From Anaeramoeba flamelloides (Eukaryota; Metamonada; Anaeramoebidae): 64,000 nt of DNA. Position 1 is the first letter of the stretch, and the number at the start of each line of letters is the position of its first letter. The notes beneath the pieces are model-generated. The model saw only the letters and a list, made by a program, of their open reading frames with translations, made no database searches and had not been told where the DNA came from. The translations under genes and the position numbers were made by a program. Where the stretch lies: NCBI GenBank assembly GCA_027625915.1, contig JANTQA010000012.1:16020501-16084500 (forward strand), written 5' to 3'. Shown here one piece after another: positions 36,111 to 46,488 of the stretch.

Positions 36111-38519
36111 TTATTTTTTTTTTTAAATTATATATCGAAATTTATTTTTTTAACAAGTACTTTCAAAACTAAAAAGTAAAGTGTTATAGCCAAATTAATA
36201 AATGTTGCTTGCTTATCATCTTTGAAAATTGTTAAAAAGTCAGAATTTTAACTTAAACTGAATACTCCTATTAGGGTTTTTCATATTGTATGATCTGTTG
36301 GAATTGAAATGTTCCTTAATCAATAAAAATTATTTATAAGATTTCAAATGAAAAAAAAACTTATAGAAAGTCCAAAATTGTGCAAATTTAAGGATTTTTG
36401 AAAACAGTGTTTTATCCAAAATTTTCATAAATTTTAGAACCAAACATGAAAATTTAAAAATTGATTTTTTGATATTTCGCCGAGGTCATTCCAAATTATA
36501 TTCTGGGGAATTAGTATAATCGGGTGTAAGATACACGGTAATTGAAAGTCACTCGGGTCAAACTTGTAGCAGGAAAAATTTTATTTTGGAACTGTTTTAA
36601 GGGTTAAAGATTCTAAATTTAATTGTAGGAAAAAATATTAATATACGTCATCAAACAAAAAAACAACCAAAACTTTTTAAATTTTTAACAAGTCTTTGGA
36701 ACTCATCATTCTTTTAAACTTACAACAGTATTTCTACACAGAAAAAGTGTACACTTTAAATCAACAATATGGATATTTTTTCCGAAATTACTGAACGTTT
36801 TCAAAACAAAAAAAACACCTTATTGCTATCTTAAAAATTACCAATTTTGAAAATTCCTAACAAATTGAAATGTTGTCAGACCGGTATTTGACATTTTAAA
36901 TAGGATAAAATTTCAGAAGATTGTCTTATTTTAAATTATGGAAAGTTAGTTTCTATTAGATTCTTAATCTACCCTTGCCGGTATTTGAATGATAAATGGG
37001 GAAAAATTTTCACTTCATTTTTAATACTGGTAAATTCAAATTGATGTTATGAAATTTTTAATTAAATTTCCATTAACCGAATCTAGGGTCTCAACTTTTA
37101 AAACAACTCCAGAGTAAGAATATTTTGAAAGAACAGCTAATTTTACAAAGTTTATCAACATTTAAACCAATAGAATGTTATATTCAAAATGATTAAAAAA
37201 ATGTGTTAAATAAAAAATATAGTGATAATTTTCAGATATTTATTTACATTTATTAATATCCTTTTTTCATATATCAAGTCATCAATTTACAATCTACTTC
37301 ATTTGAACGAACTCTTTTTCTACAGTGATCAAAATAATGCTTGCACAGCAACTAGAATCCCTGTGTTTCAAAATATAATCCTTCTACTTTTTTTCTTCTC
37401 GTTCCAAGACAACATCCAATCGACTTGTCAAACAGTATACCTAAGTTCAAATCAATTTTGAAACTAAAGGTCTGGTTATTTTCAGTAAATTTTAAATTAG
37501 AAATACAAATAGTTGAAAATTTTTCGTAATATTCTCAATTTTTTTGAAATTTTTTTTTTTTTTGATATATACAAATTGTTTAAAATTTAACTCTATTTTT
37601 TGAGACAAATTTTGCAATTTAATCCTTCATTTTTAGAATTTCTTTTGAAATTATAGAAACTTGAAGAAACCAACACCATATTTATTTAGGGTTTATTGTT
37701 GGTTTATTTGATCAGTTGATTTATAGATCTTCTATAAGAAAAAAACACGCTTTTGATTTTGAAACATGGATTAAATTTTTTTGCATTCATTATTTTGACT
37801 ACATTATTTTTTTCATTGTTATAATCATAAAATTTTACCCTATCTTTTCATTTTTCTTTAATAAAAAGAGTTCTATTGAAGTAGACTGTAATTTGAAAAC
37901 TCTAAAGTAAAAAAAAAAAATATCGAAAATGAAGTCAAAATTTTTTCCCATTTATAATACAAATACTAGTAAACAACCGACACAATCAAGAATTACCAAA
38001 CAAATAAACAGTAAGAGTTCACAAATTATAATCCATTCCTTGAAAAAAACTTGATTGGAAAAGTAAAAGGAAATAGAGAAAATGGAGTAAAAAATTTATT
38101 CCAATTTCGTTTGCAAATAACTTTCAGATGCAAATGTTTCTTTCAATTTTTTTTTCAATTTTACCCCTTTTGAAAATCTTTTCGGTGGTTTATTGTTTCC
38201 TTTTTTCTCAACAAAAACAACCCATTATTTTTTTTTGTAAAAATAAACTTAATTTCTTTCAAAAGTGTCTCAAAAAAAAACAAAAATTTGAATTTCAACA
38301 TTTTTAAAGGTAACTTTATTAGAAAAACACTTCTTTTTTTCAATCAAAAGCAGTTGAAAATAAAAATAAAAATAAATTTTCAAACTTTTTCAAATAATAA
38401 AAGAAATTCTCATATTAATTTCAAAACAAGTAAAATGCCTTCTTAAACTTTTAAGTGTTCTAACCCCCTTCTAATTTGTTGTTATCTAAAATTATTTTCT
38501 TAAAATTTTTCTATAAAAA

Positions 38520-38945
38520 GTAATATGTCCTTAATAAAATTAAGCACTATTTTTTTCTGATTAATATTTTTCGAAATTAAGTTCATAACTTCATTCAATT
38601 AAACACTTGATAATTTTTTTAGAATAAAAACACTCTCAACTTTTGAATATCGTAAATATTTTTTGAAATTAGTGTGCATTTTTTTATTTTTTTTTGAAAA
38701 ATTGGGGTTGAGAAAAGTTTGAAATCAAAGAATAAGTTAATATATTAAATTAGAATGCTTTTCCAGAGAGTTTATCCTTTTAGTTTCACTTTTTTTTTAT
38801 TTTACCATTTAAAACTAAAAAAAACATTTGAGGACCAAATTAGGGCCTTTTGTGAAAAGAAAATTCCCCATAATTTAGAATTTGTTTTTGTAAATGAGTT
38901 AAAACAAGATAGTGAATCTAAAAATATACATAATTTCAAGTGTGA
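38520..38945 (+). repeat. ~430-bp dispersed repeat upstream of EF-hand gene
   Basis: Matches 50462-50885 in the same orientation with only scattered differences (shared GTCCTTAATAAAATTAAGCA at the start and ATACATAATTTCAAG at the end). It occurs inverted and more worn at 30342-30668. It ends about 60 bp before the EF-hand ATG, so part of that gene's promoter or 5' leader probably lies in or beside a mobile repeat. No conserved frame. Confidence 0.75.
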
Positions 38946-39007
38946 AAAATGAAATTTTTTTTTCATTTTTTTTTCAAACTCTTCTTTCAACAAATAGCAA
39001 TCTAATT

Positions 39008-39706
39008 ATGAACATTCAAGAAAAATTTGAAGAATACGACACAAACAGGGACGGATTTATCGAACTAGATGAACTTAAAAAAGGGCTGGGAATCGAAGAA
39101 GATGAAGCCAAAAAGCTCTTTGAACAATTTGACGAGAACAAAGACGGAAAATTGGACTTTGAAGAATTCAAACATTTGATGCTCAAAAGAGAATTTGATG
39201 TCTTTGATTTGAACAATGACGGAAAATTACAATTAAAAGAACTTATGGAAGGTTACAAAATGGAAGAAGAAGCTGCAAAGAAGATCATTGCAAAATATGA
39301 CGATAACAAGGATGGTTGTCACCAATTTGATGAATTCAAACGCTGGTTACATGATGTCTTCCTACAAAACGAATTCAACCACTTTGACTCCAGCAAGGAT
39401 GGATTCTAACAACCTGACGAACTTAAAACAGGTTACAGATTAGAAGAAGATGCAATTACCAAGATCTTCAAGGAATTTGACAGCAACAGCGACGGTAAGC
39501 TCGACTTCAACGAATTCTACAAATGGCAAGTTACTGAAGAATTCAAAAAATTCGACAAGAATAATGACGGGCAACTCGACAAAGACGAAATTATGAGTGG
39601 GCTCAGATGTGACGAAAAAGAAGCCAAAGAATTCATTGTAAAACACGATAAAGATAATGACGGCACAATTGACTTAAATGAATGGTATGGCGTTTGGAAA
39701 ATATAA
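39008..39706 (+). CDS. Eight-EF-hand Ca2+-binding protein, interrupted by one stop
   Basis: A single frame of 232 codons from ATG 39008 to TAA 39704, with one internal TAA at codon 134 (39407). Eight 12-residue EF-hand loops start at residues 11, 42, 67, 98, 127, 158, 183 and 214. Nearly all have the D-x-N/S-x-D-G core and Glu at position 12, for example DENKDGKLDFEE. The stop falls at position 8 of loop five, where Ile, Leu or Val is normal, and the frame continues cleanly for 98 codons. Possible explanations are a one-base change (such as TTA to TAA), a sequence error, or read-through: the stop is followed by CAACCT, near the CARYYA read-through context. Termination there would leave a protein with four whole EF-hands. 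The family acts as a cytosolic Ca2+ sensor or buffer, similar to calbindin-like multi-EF proteins of amoebae. An upstream extension of the frame to 38912 is ignored because it runs into repeat DNA. Confidence 0.9.
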
Positions 39707-39837
39707 ATTGTTTGTTCCAAATTTAAATCAGTTTTGAAATGCAAAATGAAGTGCAGAGGAGAGTTGACTAAAAAAAAAAAAAATCTTAAAGAAGACATGT
39801 TCTGTTTCAAAACAAAAGATAGCGATATTTTTCAAAA

Positions 39838-40671
39838 TTTAAGGGAGTAGCTACACCATAATACACGATAAAAATTCGAGAGAGGTGAGATAAGAACATT
39901 TTATTTTAGTGGCGTGTGATCGTAGATTCTCTAAAAATTTTTTTAAAAAAATTATTTGATATTTTTTTTTTTATTAATGTTAAACAATAAAAAAAAAGAG
40001 ATAAGATATGATAAAATTGGTTAAACTTTTATTTTTTTTTATTAATGAAGATTTTTCTTGGGAGAAGATAATTTTAGATTCTTTGAATAAAACTTCTAAC
40101 TATTTTGTGGATTAAACTTTGATAACATATAATCATATTCACTTCTCCAATTCCACTAAATCCAACAATTTAAAATCCTAACAAGTAATAATTTGACTTA
40201 ATTATTCTTTTTTTGGAATTCTTCTAGCTATTTAAGTCCCATTTATGTTTCCTTTTATGATTTTCTCAATTGTAATGTTTTTTTTCATTTTAAACAAAAT
40301 CCATTAATCCCAAATGTCACTGAGAAAAAAATAGTTCTAATAGTTTATGTTGTCAGGATTAAAAAAATTCAAAAATGATGAAAAATTAAAAAATGAAAAA
40401 AATTAAATGCCACAATAGAATGTTGAGAGAAGGATAAAAGATAAGTTATTCAACATTCGAAAAACTATTTTAAGCAATTTAACTCAACATTCTATTGTGG
40501 CATTTTTTTTGAGTTTTGAAAAAAAAATTTAAAAAATCTAATGAATGAAGTACTTTAAATAATAAAAATCAACGAGTTACAAACAAAGTAAAAAATGTTA
40601 TTTTCTTATCGTTTTCAGAATTGCAAAAAAGTGAAAAATTTTCCTTTACCGTGGCTACTCCCTTAAATTAA
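39838..40671. mobile_element. TIR element of about 830 bp with nested palindrome
   Basis: AATTTAAGGGAGTAGCTAC at the left is mirrored by GTGGCTACTCCCTTAAATT at the right; the TIR match is short (about 20 bp). Nested inside is the 100-bp palindrome at 40404-40508. No coding content. The left end lies about 130 bp after the EF-hand stop. Confidence 0.7.
40404..40508. repeat. 100-bp palindromic repeat nested in TIR element
   Basis: AAATGCCACAATAGAATGTT and its complement at 40485-40508 flank an internal A/T region with further partial pairing. A worn copy is at 36011-36110. Its nested position suggests later insertion into the host element. Confidence 0.75.
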
Positions 40672-40908
40672 ATAAATTTTTTTTTTTTCCTCTTTTTCTC
40701 AACTAAGAAATTTTAATTGAACTTTTCAATTTATCAAACAATTTTTAAAAAAAAAACTTTTGTAGACTTTTCTCTTTTTGTCGTTTTGTTTTGTTTATTT
40801 TTTACTTGTTTTGTTTACTTTGAAGTTGAAAATGGAAAAATAATTTGAAAATTCATTCCATGAACTTTTTAATGTATACCCTATTTATTCAAATAAGGTA
40901 TATAGTAG

Positions 40909-41395
40909 GGAAAAAAATACCTGACATGAAAAAAATCCCGGACAAGATTTTTAATTGTAAGTATTAGTAAAATTTTTGTATAATTTCAATGAAATCCTTA
41001 TAATAAAGAACCAATTTTTTTATGAACACTAGTAATAAACCTACCTAAAGTCCATCAAAGTAAGGTGTCTCTAGAATACTGGAGTAATTGTTTGAGAGCC
41101 AAATGTTGATCAACTTTTTTTGAAAAACAATCGAGTTTTATTGAGGTTTACACGAGTTTGGAAAATGATAATTTTTCTTCTTGTTTTTTGATTGATTGAA
41201 TGGTGTTTTGAACAAGTTTGATTTCATTAATCATCATTCTAATAAGTGGGGGGGGGGGGGGTTATAATTGAAAAAGTTTGATTCTTAAAAAAAGGAATTT
41301 GATTGTAAATAAACGAAATTACACAATAATTTTACTAATATTAATAATTACAAATCCTGCCCGGGATTTTTTTCATGTCCGGTATTTTTTTCACT
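40909..41395. mobile_element. TIR element of about 490 bp containing a 14-G run
   Basis: About 80 bp at the left (AAAAAAATACCTGACATGAA, then AAAAAATCCCGGACAAG) is mirrored at 41310-41395 (CCTGCCCGGGATTTTTTTCA, then TGTCCGGTATTTTTTTC). The interior has no protein. At 41248-41261 there is an uninterrupted run of 14 G, the longest G run I see in the window. Confidence 0.8.
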
Positions 41396-43668
41396 GCTCT
41401 AAAAAGAAATTTTTTTTTTAAGGCATAACTGTGAAAGAACTATAATTTGTTGTTAAAGTTGATGCTCGGTGTGATAAAAGAGGATTATGTCGGTTAGTAA
41501 AACTCACAAATTTTTATTCTGTGAGATCTAAGTAGGAAAAAACGATATTTTTTTACCTAAAATTTTTCAGTATAGTATCTCAAAACGAAAAAGAAGGTTG
41601 CGAAAAAACAGCTTTTGGAGAAAATTTCTTTTTAGGTGAAAAAAATTGAGAAGATGATTAGGTGCTTCTATTTCTTTATTTTAGAAGTGTGAGTTTAGGT
41701 TAAGAATGTTTCTAAATATTGTCCTTCAAGTCAATAATGGAGAAAATTGGCAAATTTTGGATGATTTGTTTTTTGTTATTTCCAAATAAAGCTATAAATG
41801 TTAAAAAGCACTTGTAACATATTTGGTGTTGTATTGTATCCTCCAAAATTCTCAATTTCAAAAAAGAAAGAATCATTTTTTCCCAACTGAAAAAGAAAAT
41901 TAAGTTTTTAAAAAAACAAAAACTGACGAATTTTTGCAATTTAATTTCAGAATAGATCCTATATGTAAAGCAAGACAAAATCTTTCCCACAACACCACAA
42001 CCCATTTTGTCTCTAACACAAAAAATTGGGTTTCAAGAGAAACGAACAAAACAAAAAAGACTTTTTCGGAATAACAAAAAACGATATTTTTTGTGTTTGA
42101 CCTTGATCATGTTGTTCCAAAAAAAAACTCGAGGAGATACTATCCTCTTAGTCATGATTGGGAATTTTAATTCAAAGAAAAATAATACAAAATTGAACAA
42201 AAAGAACCAAAAAAAAAAAAAAAAATGACAAAATCAGATCAAGTTTGTAATAATTAATACATTCTTCCCAGCACTACCATGAAAATTTATAAGAACCTAA
42301 TTTTGATTTTCTAGATTGAAATTTAATTTTGTACAACAAAACTTAAAATGGTTATTAAAGCTCATCCTAAACTGTGAAAATTTATAATACAAGATTAAAA
42401 ATAAGTTATCCATTTTTTGGTTTTGGAAATTGACAAACAAATTCATTAAAATAACTTATGTTAATGTAGATCTTCAATTTCCAAAATTGTTAAAATCCCA
42501 GGTTTTTACAATTTAAAAACAAAGATCGAAAAATACTTTCAAATTTCCATGGTTTCTGTGATTTCTTTTCTTGAGAAAATTTAATTTTTGTATAGGTTTT
42601 TTTTAAAAAAAAATTACTCAAACGAAGTAAGAGTAGTTGAAAATTTTATCTTATGATCGAAATTGAATTTTCTATTTCAAAAAACACAATTTTATAATAG
42701 ACAACCAATTTCTGGATCTTATAATATTCCACAGTAGGGTTGAAAACGGCTATATGATTTGTAGAGACGATGTAACAATTCAACCTAACCCAATGAAAAA
42801 AAATCATTGATAATGTGATCTTTTGTATTGAGTGTTATTTATTGAGAAGTTTTTTTAAATTTATAAAATCAGGATAATTTTTCTTTTTAATTTTCAGGTT
42901 CCCAAGTTCAGCTACACGGGCCTCAAAATTTCTTGTTCATTTTGTCTTTGTAAAATGACATAAAATGATTTTTTGATCCAAATTGGAGAAAATTTTAAAG
43001 ATCATCCCTTTACATTTTAAATGAGATTGGAGCAAATTGGTTGAGATTATTTGTTGAATTATAAACGTAGTCCTTTATATAGCAGAGAAAAATTTTTATT
43101 TTTTCAAATAAGTTTTGAGCTGAATACACGATCCTGAAAAAATTTTTTCTAAAAAAAATTAAAGATTTATTAATTTATTACTTTTTGATAACCTCACTTA
43201 TAATAAACACTATTGGTTAAAAAAAAATCTTTGATCAATGATTATTTTTTGAGATATTTTACAATTTTAAGTTGGAAAATACAATTTTCCAAGTTCTATT
43301 ACGATTTTTTTTTCAGATTTATTAGTAAAAAAATTGAATATTTTTTTTTACATCTAAGAGGTTATAATAATATATTTTAAAATCTTTTTAAATTTTGTAA
43401 ATGTTTTTTAACGGATAAACAATTATTTTGGCTATTAACGGAATTATTTATTTATATAAATTGAAAAAAATATTTTTTTTTGGATTTCCGTTAGATTTTT
43501 TTGAGTTTTTGAAATAAATATAAAAGTAAATAAATTTTCAATTTATTTCCAAAAGTAAAAAAAAAAATAGGATACTTTCAATATTTATCATAATGAATTT
43601 TTTTCTCTATTTCAGTTATATTAGATTACAAAAGAGTTTTTAAAACTATTAGTTATTTTCAAATAAAG

Positions 43669-43869
43669 TACAGTCAGTTTCACTTTTACGGCACAAACTT
43701 TCAACTAAATTTAAGGCACAATAAAAATCTCAAATAAAGGCACAAAATTCAGATTCTAGTAAAAATAAATTGTAAAAAAAAATATTTCAAATTTTGTGCC
43801 TTAATTTGAGATTTTTTTGTGCCTTAAATTTCGTTGCAAGTTTGTCCCTTAAAAGTGAAACTGGCTGTA
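43669..43869. mobile_element. 200-bp palindromic MITE (Tc1-like ends)
   Basis: Full-length copy from TACAGTCAGTTTCAC to AAACTGGCTGTA, with the same internal AAGGCACAAA words. A small separate inverted repeat follows at 43901-43988 (CATATTGTGTAAGTATTTAA and its near complement). Confidence 0.85.
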
Positions 43870-43900
43870 AATATCTTAAAGGTGAATTCAAACAAAAATT

Positions 43901-43988
43901 CATATTGTGTAAGTATTTAAAAATTCTTATACCAAAAACCCCCTTTTTTTTAAAGACTCGAGACTTTTAAATACTTGCACAATATGAA
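43901..43988. repeat. Short inverted repeat
   Basis: CATATTGTGTAAGTATTTAA at the left is mirrored by CTTTTAAATACTTGCACAATATG at the right (20 of the bases pair almost fully), around a C-run and T-run loop. It may be a foldback fragment; no coding content. Confidence 0.55.
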
Positions 43989-45351
43989 AACAATAAATAT
44001 AATATCTCCATGAATTTGGGGTTCTTATATTTTGATTCTAAATTATGATTAAAGTCTTTTATTAAAGATGAAGGGTGAAGGAACACAGTAGTTTTGAAAC
44101 CCTGTTTTTTTCAATTTTATTTTTTCATGCAAATGAGGTGCTGAATGGTTAAGAACAATAAATCTCAAATTCTTTTATGGAAAATAAAATATTACAATAA
44201 AATTTTTTTTTATTATTTTAGTTATGAGTAATTAATAACAATCAAAAACCAATCAGTATGTGATTTAAGATCATTCTATAAAAAAATATCAATGAAAAAA
44301 AAGAAAATTGTTAGAAAAAAGAGCCAAAGAGTTGGACCATGTATCTAATTTGAATCTTTATTGAATATAACTTTGAAAGCCACCGTGTAAGTTTCAGGAA
44401 GTAACCCCTTAAAACTTTTGGTGATTTGTTTTTTTTTTTTTTTTTTTCATTTTTATTCATTTCTCAAAAGAGCTATTGTTATCACAAGAATGTGACAAAA
44501 TCCTTACTAGGCCAAATTTAGAGAGTTACAAAATATCAAAAATTAGATGGAACCGAATTAAATTGATTATACACTGAAACAAAAACAATACATTTTGAAT
44601 TGAAGACATTTAAACCTTTGAAAGAGAAAATAAGAAAAGATATTTTTTTTTGAAATTTGAATTTTTGACATTTTGAGTACTTTAAAAATAAGAAAAATTA
44701 CGTTTATTTGGAAAAAATTACATCTTCGACCATTAAAATTCAAAAGTAACAAATTTTTTTATTTACAATTTATCCTCAAAATTAATTTTAAAAAAGAGTT
44801 ACACACACACAAAAAAAAAAAAAAGTAATTTCTTCGACTTAGCGATTCTCGTACAAGGTCATTTTTCCTATATGATCAGTTCCAGTTTTCTAATTCTTTT
44901 ATAATATATATTTATATTCTTTTAAATCATTGTAGATTGTGAAATTTATTTTAATAACGATAAAACTAAAAAAAACAAAAAAAACATAAATTCTAAGTAA
45001 TTTTTTAGATCTTTTTTTATGTATTTCTATAAACAAACTTATTTAAATTTTAATCTTAAAAAAGACAAAACATATTTGAAAAAATTGGTCAAAATCTGAT
45101 AAAAAATTTTTTTCTGTGTATTAAAAAATGAAATCTTCATAACGACAATTATTATCTGGATTAGAAAAATTTGATTGAAAAAAAAAATATTCAATTAAAT
45201 AAATATTCTGATAAATTAATAAATCAATAAAATTTTTATTAACCAACCTACAGTTACTTAGAATTATTTATCACCTTGAAATTAAAAATTGTTTATACAG
45301 GTATAAGAAAATTTTTTTAGTGATTTGGATTATTTTTAAAAATGAAAATTG

Positions 45352-45550
45352 TACAGTTAGTTTCATCTTTAAGGCACAAACTTTTAATGAAATTTAAGGT
45401 ACAAAAAATCTCAAATTAAGGCACAAAATTTGGAATTTTTTTTTTTTACAATTTATTTAAGTAGAATCTCAATTTTGTACCTTAATTTGAGAATTTATTG
45501 TGCCTTAAATTTCGTTGAAATTTTGTGCCTTAAAAGTGGAACTGACTATA
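45352..45550. mobile_element. 200-bp palindromic MITE (Tc1-like ends)
   Basis: Copy from TACAGTTAGTTTCAT to GGAACTGACTATA. Slightly more worn at both ends than the copy at 43669-43869, with one missing AAGGCAC word in the left arm changed to AAGGTAC. Confidence 0.8.
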
Positions 45551-45664
45551 ATGAAATAGTTATTATCTCCTGTTCAGAAAAAAAATTCAAAAAAACTGAA
45601 AAAAATAAAAATTAAACTTGAAAGATAGTGTATAAGCCAAACAAAAAACCTCAAAAAAAAACCA

Positions 45665-45990
45665 CAGTTAGCTTTTTCAGAATTCAAAAAAATAGTGTAA
45701 AATCTTTCATTTTTTTCAAATCTTTTAGATTAAAAGAAATCCGCTGTTAGGTTTTCTTGAGGTTTTCAATTTTATTTTATAAGTTTTCTAGGTTTTTTTT
45801 ACTTTTTGAAATATAAAGAAAATTTATGTAATTTTCTTTACATTTCAAAAAGTAAAAAAAAACCTTCCGTTAGGCTTTTGAGAATCTAAAATAATTAAGT
45901 TAAATCAAAGATCCTACTTAATTCTTTTGAATTCTGGAAAACCTAGGTACTTGACGGCACTCTTCGGCACTTGACGACACTCTACTATAC
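45665..45990. repeat. Palindromic GAGTGCC repeat, longest copy
   Basis: Contains two hairpins. The first is ACTTTTTGAAATATAAAGAA with its complement near 45835-45865. The second is the family arm with TTCTTTTGAATTCTGGAAAA. These are followed by a short tandem of TACTTGACGGCACTCT-type units (45947-45980). Immediately after, 46035-46095 resembles the end of the TIR element at 1597-2812, so the two repeats occur together at both places. Confidence 0.65.
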
Positions 45991-46488
45991 CTCGTAAAAT
46001 TATTTAAAAATAATAACCAATCAAAATAACAAACCTTACACCTAACATAAGATAATCTTTTTTCATTCTTCAGGGGTTGTAAATACTAAGATATTTTCAA
46101 TTATTGAATTTTTCAATTTCATAAAAAAACTGCTTGAACAAATCCTCGGAATTACTCACACTCAAAACAACCAGTGAAACAACACAATTTAATTCCACAG
46201 AATAGATAACATTTCATTAAAACCCTAATTATACTTTTACCAAAAATTTTTTAATAAATAATTCAAACAGACCCAGAAATCAGTTTTTTGTTTCCTAATA
46301 ACTTTAACTTTTCAAATTGTCATTAAAACTTTTAATAAAATTCACAAAATACATATACCTTTGCCGAAATTTCACTAAAGAAAACTTTTCATTTTTTTAC
46401 TTTTTTATTACTTTCTTGATTTTTTGGATTTCTTTGATAATTTTTTGTTTTTTTTTAGATTCTTTCACTTTCTTCCTTTTTTGATCTT

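Larger units (their letters stand above)
33845..38519. other. Intergenic stretch with small inverted repeats
   Basis: No gene seen. It holds a MITE copy (35365-35566), a short TIR-like unit, a TC dinucleotide run (about 35784-35808) and a 100-bp palindrome (36011-36110). Around 37600-37700, sequence with GAAGAAACCAACAC resembles 2850-2930, another pair of related non-coding segments. A slightly less AT-rich patch at 36470-36580 shows no convincing frame. Confidence 0.5.

Noticed and set aside
36470-36580. Less AT-rich patch as a possible exon
   Set aside because: No frame stays open through it on either strand with splice-like borders.
39407-39409. TAA read as Gln or another amino acid (altered code)
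   Set aside because: All the other genes in the window end at TAA in places that fit family length, so reassignment would not be consistent.
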